Position numbers and translations under genes: made by a program
Assembly: GCA_037975125.1 (NCBI GenBank)
Contig: JAJQOW010000217.1
Coordinates: 1-64,000, forward strand
Length of the DNA stretch: 64,000 nt
Direction of reading: 5' to 3'
Source: Latrodectus hesperus
Lineage: Eukaryota; Arthropoda; Arachnida; Araneae; Theridiidae
Notes under the pieces: model-generated
Told to the model about the DNA's origin: nothing
Databases searched by the model: none
Seen by the model: the letters and a program-made list of their open reading frames with translations, nothing else
Shown: one piece after another, positions 40,701 through 46,700 of the stretch
Numbering within the stretch: the stretch's first letter is position 1
Layout: each line of letters begins with the position of its first letter

Positions 40701-43700
40701 TAACGATAGTGTATTTTTTATATTTAAGACGGAAAACAGCACAGGTACACGAGTAGAATATAAAATTGAATGGCAAATATCATCGATGCACTCACTCCCT
40801 TTTCATCGAATTTTAAAAAAGTCATCGGGCCATACGCTATAAACTCATCACACCGTGCACTTCAACTGAACGGGCGGCGACACCGCAGCCGCTCTCTGGC
40901 CGAGGTGACAAAAGGTCCACTGTTCCATGCACTTTTGCCGCACAGGGGCCGCTGAGTTTCCATCGGTTGAAGTCGTTAACCCAATCACCACCCCAGTGTT
41001 GAATTGCTACTAGGGCAGTTTTTAAAACAAATTCCAAAAGCATTACAAACATTCACATCTTAGTTAAGACATGAATCTACAGACTTCAATTTAATTATTT
41101 GGACCTTTGGTGGAATACCACCAAAGGCCAGAGTTCTAAAGCATTTGTTCATAGTTCACAGATGTTGGTAGTCAGAAGAAAGTCATAGTAGGTGTACCTT
41201 TCGGGAGAAAAGAGAAGTGAAACAGAATTTGTGCAACATTGCTAAATTACTCCAACTGGTGATAGGAAAGTGCTTTTCAGAGTGAAAGCTCTTGGATTCG
41301 ATTTCAGTCACCAATAATAAACAAGAGAGATGATGTGCAAGGCTTCCACATGTACATCTATCAAAACTGTTATTTGGATTTGTTTGATTCAGTTTTTTCT
41401 TTGGTCTGTGATCCTTTTTTCTCACAAAGGCTAATTAGACTTTATCTACAGTTCAAAGTTGATTCCATATCACTTAAATCATCCATGCACAAGATGGAAA
41501 TTGAACCGTGAACCGTTTTATAACTAAAGAGCTCTTTGCCGATTTCCAAACTTACAATATGTGAATAAAGTCTGTATGAAGACTTCTCCAGTAAGACAAT
41601 TAAAGCAGTAAACATTTAACTGTTTTAAAGCAACCCTTGAATATTTTATACTCAGTTTTACCAGAATCGAAACAAGTTTTAAACCCACTATATAAAACCA
41701 CACATCAAAGAAAGAAACCTGTGTGAAGGTATTTTGAATGAAGGAATAGAGCATCCCATTTTCAAGACCAGGTGTGTAGTAATGTTATTGTAATGACATT
41801 ATCTTCCCACATGTGTAACTATACCATTTGTCAAGACTTGATTTTGGAAGATGCAAGACAGCATGATCTTATCCTTAAGAGAACAGAAAATTTGAAGAAC
41901 TCTTATCTGCATCTTATCTCAAGACAGATTATGAAAAATAACTCTTATCTTGATCTCATATCAAGACCTTCTTTTAACGTTATCTAAAGATAGACTGAGA
42001 AAATTAACTCTTATCCACAATTTATCTACAGACAGATTGTGAAGAACAAATATCTTGATCTAGTCTGCAAAAATATTTTTACATATGCTCAATCTGCTAA
42101 TGAGTACGAATCAATTGTGTTATAGAATCGATTAAATTATGATGCATTTATTCCTTTCTGGTTCCATGCAGTGTGATGTTTACAAATGTTGCATTCTGTG
42201 TGTATATATATAAAAATAAAACTTTTCTTATGCACTGTTTTGTGCGTGCACACAAAATTCAATTTTAGACTTTTATGATTTCATCCACCTTTGAGAAATG
42301 CATCATAACTTTGCAGTAAGTGTATGTGTGTGTTAGTTTTGTGTCATATTATTACGTAATCAAAGCACAACCTGAATTAACAATTATGTTTTGCACTTTA
42401 GAAGATATTTTATCTATCAGACTTTTAAAAAAATTATAAAAAGTGAAATTTTTAATAGAAAAGCAATCATTTATGAGATCAATGGATTCACGTGAAAATG
42501 CTTTTCAATAATAATCATTATTGCTTTGTAAATTAAATCATAATATTTCTAATAATTATACATACATCTGAAGAACTTCTGCCATATCGTCTTGCAGTGT
42601 AAGATGACAGTTCATTGTCAAGTCCATCTAAGAATGCCTCATCATTATGAGGATTCAACTGGTAGAAGTCATTCACCGCAGCTAGCAGATCTAGTGGCAT
42701 CTGCTTCATTTTTCTCAATAATTTGCGGGAGGTGATCCTGCTGTCATCTAGGCACATCTCTTCTTCCAGGATTCTCCTCAACCTCTGTAACAGAAAAATA
42801 GCACTTTTTATAGAAAATACTACTCAATAAAAAATCTATGTCTAAACACAAGAAAAAAATAGAGAAAACTTTTATTGTGTCTTATTTCTAATAGAATTAA
42901 ATAAAAAACATTAAATTCCACTACAACTCAAATGAAGGTAGATATGGAGGAATAATATCAATCTACTCTTTTCGTCATAAATTTTTTTTGGAAACAGCGT
43001 TTACATTTTTAATATATTTTGCTCAATATCCTAATAAAAAGTACAAATTCTTCAAGATCTATTCAGTGTGTTAGCTTTAAACTTAATTTACTTATTAATA
43101 AAATTATTAATAAAATTCTACTTAATTTTGCTCATTAGAACATCAGAAAATATTGATTTACAATCTACAAAATTGCTACGTTAAATTGCTTTACAATTTG
43201 ATATAGTATTTAGATTTTTGAGCAAATTTTTTAAGCATATAATAATGTAACGTTATCTTAGTTCTGTATAAATATATAGGAAAAAAAAATACATTCTTTC
43301 TTTGTACATTAAATGTTAAGGAAATGTAAAGCGTTTTTAAGAAAATGATAATCAAATTTTACTGTGAAAAGATTCCCACTGATTTGATGAAATGTGTGCA
43401 CAAATTAAATGCAAGTTAGCAAAATAAAACATTTTTGTTAGCATTTTGCACAACAAAAAATATTTGAAATACCTAAAAAATTAAAAATATAACCATTCTT
43501 AACTAAAATTATAAATATCTTTGCTAAAGTTTAGTCACACATACAATATAATAAAATTTATATACAGTAAGTAACTTACGACTCGCAGGTAATCCTGGGA
43601 TCTCTCAAATAAGAAGAGCTCCAGTTGGAAAACAGCCTCATCTGCAAGAAGATAATAAAATTGTTTCGATTAATTATGTATGGTGCAATAAGCAAATACA

Positions 43701-46700
43701 TTTATTTCTTGTTACAAAATAAAATGAAAATTATCAAATTGTTCTTCACTTTTGGCATTAAGTTAAATTAATTTTTTAAACATTGGAGTGAACTTCCTCA
43801 GTTATTAAATTATTTAATCAAATTGAAGATGTGTGTACAATATTAAATGGTGCAGTTTTTACTGATGAAATAAAAGGTTTTTGTAAAACGTTTGTCATTT
43901 AGATGGAATACGATTCATCTTAAAAGTTATCAAAGTTGCGTTGAATTTTTAACCCCTTAACTGCCATTGGCGTATGTATCCACTAAGCAAATGCGTTTGT
44001 CTTGGGTGGATAGGCGCATGCGTGTGTGTGTGTGTGTATATATATATATATTTCTAGAGATATGATTCTTTGTAATGCATTGCTATCAATAAAGCTAGAC
44101 CCATGGCTATAGAATGCAACAGAATGTCCATGAAATTGTTTACAATGAAATTTGTTTCAAAGAAAGATTTCAAGAAGGGAATATTTTGTGGAACGGGAGA
44201 AACTCGCTTGTTCCAGATGTCAGTTATTTTAGAGTGCCAGATTAAAATATTTTAAACTATCATTAACATCTAGGATGCTTGACGATGGCAATTCTTAGCG
44301 TAAATTTTCGTCATCACATCATCATTAGCACCACTTGATCCGAATTTTATAAAAGTACTTCAATTAAGTTTTCCAATAGAATAGTTTTCCAATCCAATTG
44401 ATTCTCTTTCCCAAAGCATGTCCTTTTTAATTCTTTTGATCATTTGATAGGTTCATCAATACAATCACACCATCTAATGAACACATGCTTTCAATACTTC
44501 ATGGCATATAACATTGGTTGCATTTTTCAACAGAATAATATAAGATAAATAAGAAGGTTGTTACAGTTTTCACATTGCTATTGAATGAAGTGAAAATAAG
44601 TATGTGAATTAATGTATGACGTGGTTAAGCTACAGGATCAGTCATTAGAAAGAATATCAGTCTTTATGAAAACAGGTCCACCACACACATTCATCTCATC
44701 ATCGTATCACATCGTATCTCGTAAATAGCAAAGAGAAATGGATGTGTCGAAGCAGCTCTTTTGGTTTGTTTTACGACTTCAAAGTGGGCTTATCAGCTGC
44801 TGAATCAAGTCGCTGAATATGTATAGCATTTGGAGAGTACCATGAATAAACGTGTATAGCAATGCATTGGTTTTTTACAAGTTTAGGTTGGGAGATTTCT
44901 CTCTATGCGGATCTTATTCTCAGAAATTGGAACGTGTACAACCAGCATTGCAACAGAAGGAGCCAGCATTGGTTAATACCAAAGGAGTACCAAATGTTTC
45001 TGGCCAATAACAAGAGGCCGCATTACATGCGAGTTGCCAGAAATACCATACCGCGACTTTGTTGCGAGACTCTGTGCCATCCTCTTACACAACTGGCATT
45101 CCACCTGAAGACTTGTGCCAAACATTCATAGACTTTGTGTCCAAAACACTCTCAAGTTTTACACCAAGAGGATTGCACAATTGCAGGCACAAGGAACTGG
45201 ATGCCGATTATTTCGAGGACTAACAATAGGCTACGCTTTCATTAGATCATATTCTTATGGGTCATTAAAAATGGCAAGAACTGCCTTGCCTTGTATTAGG
45301 CATCAAATGATCCACAAGAGTTATGTTTATGTTGACCACATTCTTCCTTAGATAAGTGGCTACTACGGTTTCATGAAGAAACCAAAAAGACAGAACATTG
45401 CATGTTTATATTTTAAAAATGATTAGTGTTGGAATTTATTGTCATTGTGCAAATATATTTTGAATATACTTAAATAATGGCTTATAATATTGTGTCAAAT
45501 GTTAGCGAGCTCTATACACACAGTATCCATAGCTAGTATTATGGCAGGCCGCACACTGAGGCGACAGAAGACGAGCAGCACGACATCACGCCGTTAAAAC
45601 TGGTTTTCCCTATGCTGCGCACCCACACTGAAGCAGTATTTATCGAGAGCGCGTCAGCTTCATTTAAGTGACAGGTGTCTACCATTTGTGACTTGTGCTA
45701 TTTTTATCGCTTGTTGCTTTCATGTATATATCTGTGTTTGATTTCATTTCTTCAAAAGTGAATTTCCATTGTTCACAAATAAGAGAATATACTGAACTTA
45801 ACCAGTTTCATTAATTTTGTGAAAAAATATTTTCTGCATTATATGTTTTTAGCGAAAATTATTGTAATCAAAGTAGTATTTAGTATTTAAGTCAAAAAAC
45901 CTTTGATGAAAATATCGATTGAAATGAAATTTCCTGGTTATTTTTATTCTAATTTTTAATGATTTGTAGTTTACTTATATATAAATTTAAAATATGTAAT
46001 TTAAAAATTTTACAAAATTTAAATAAAATTAATAAATTTCCCGTGCAAAACATTTTTAATCGATAAGTATTTGCAGTTGAAATAAATCATCTTATGAAGT
46101 AAATTTTATACAAGTGTTTTTTAATTTCTTGTTTGAACGCATAGATGTTTCTGAACTATTAGTTTCTAAACTTTAAAAAATTATCAAATTAAAATAATCT
46201 TATTAAAAAACTAGTTTAAATACTATAGTACTATTAAGAACCTTTATCCATATGAGTTACTATGGGTTTTAGTATTCACATATATTCTTGTACATTATTA
46301 TAATATTGTTCAAATTAATTTTTCACTAACATATACCATTATAAGAGTTACTATTTGGATTGCTCAGTTATTTTACATTTAAAATACTTTTCATATAATT
46401 TTTTAATAATTTCCATTGACATATATTATTTTTAATTACTTTTAGTTTTGAATTTATTCATATTGAACTAATTTGTTATATAATGGATAAATATGTATTA
46501 ATTTATACTTAGGTATCATAACAAATTTTAAATATCATTAAAAAGTAACTAAAATATATAAAAAAATTCTAATATATTTAAAATAACTTTAACAAAATAT
46601 TTCTAATGTCATTTTTTGAGTCCATGAATTGAAGAAACATTAAAATAATATCTATTGTGAAATGGGCAGAAATATCAGAAAATTACCAGGTAAAAAGAAC

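Noticed and set aside
43950..44000. TTAACCCCTTAACTGCC as a possible piggyBac end
   Set aside because: No matching inverted end or second TTAA-flanked terminus was found nearby.
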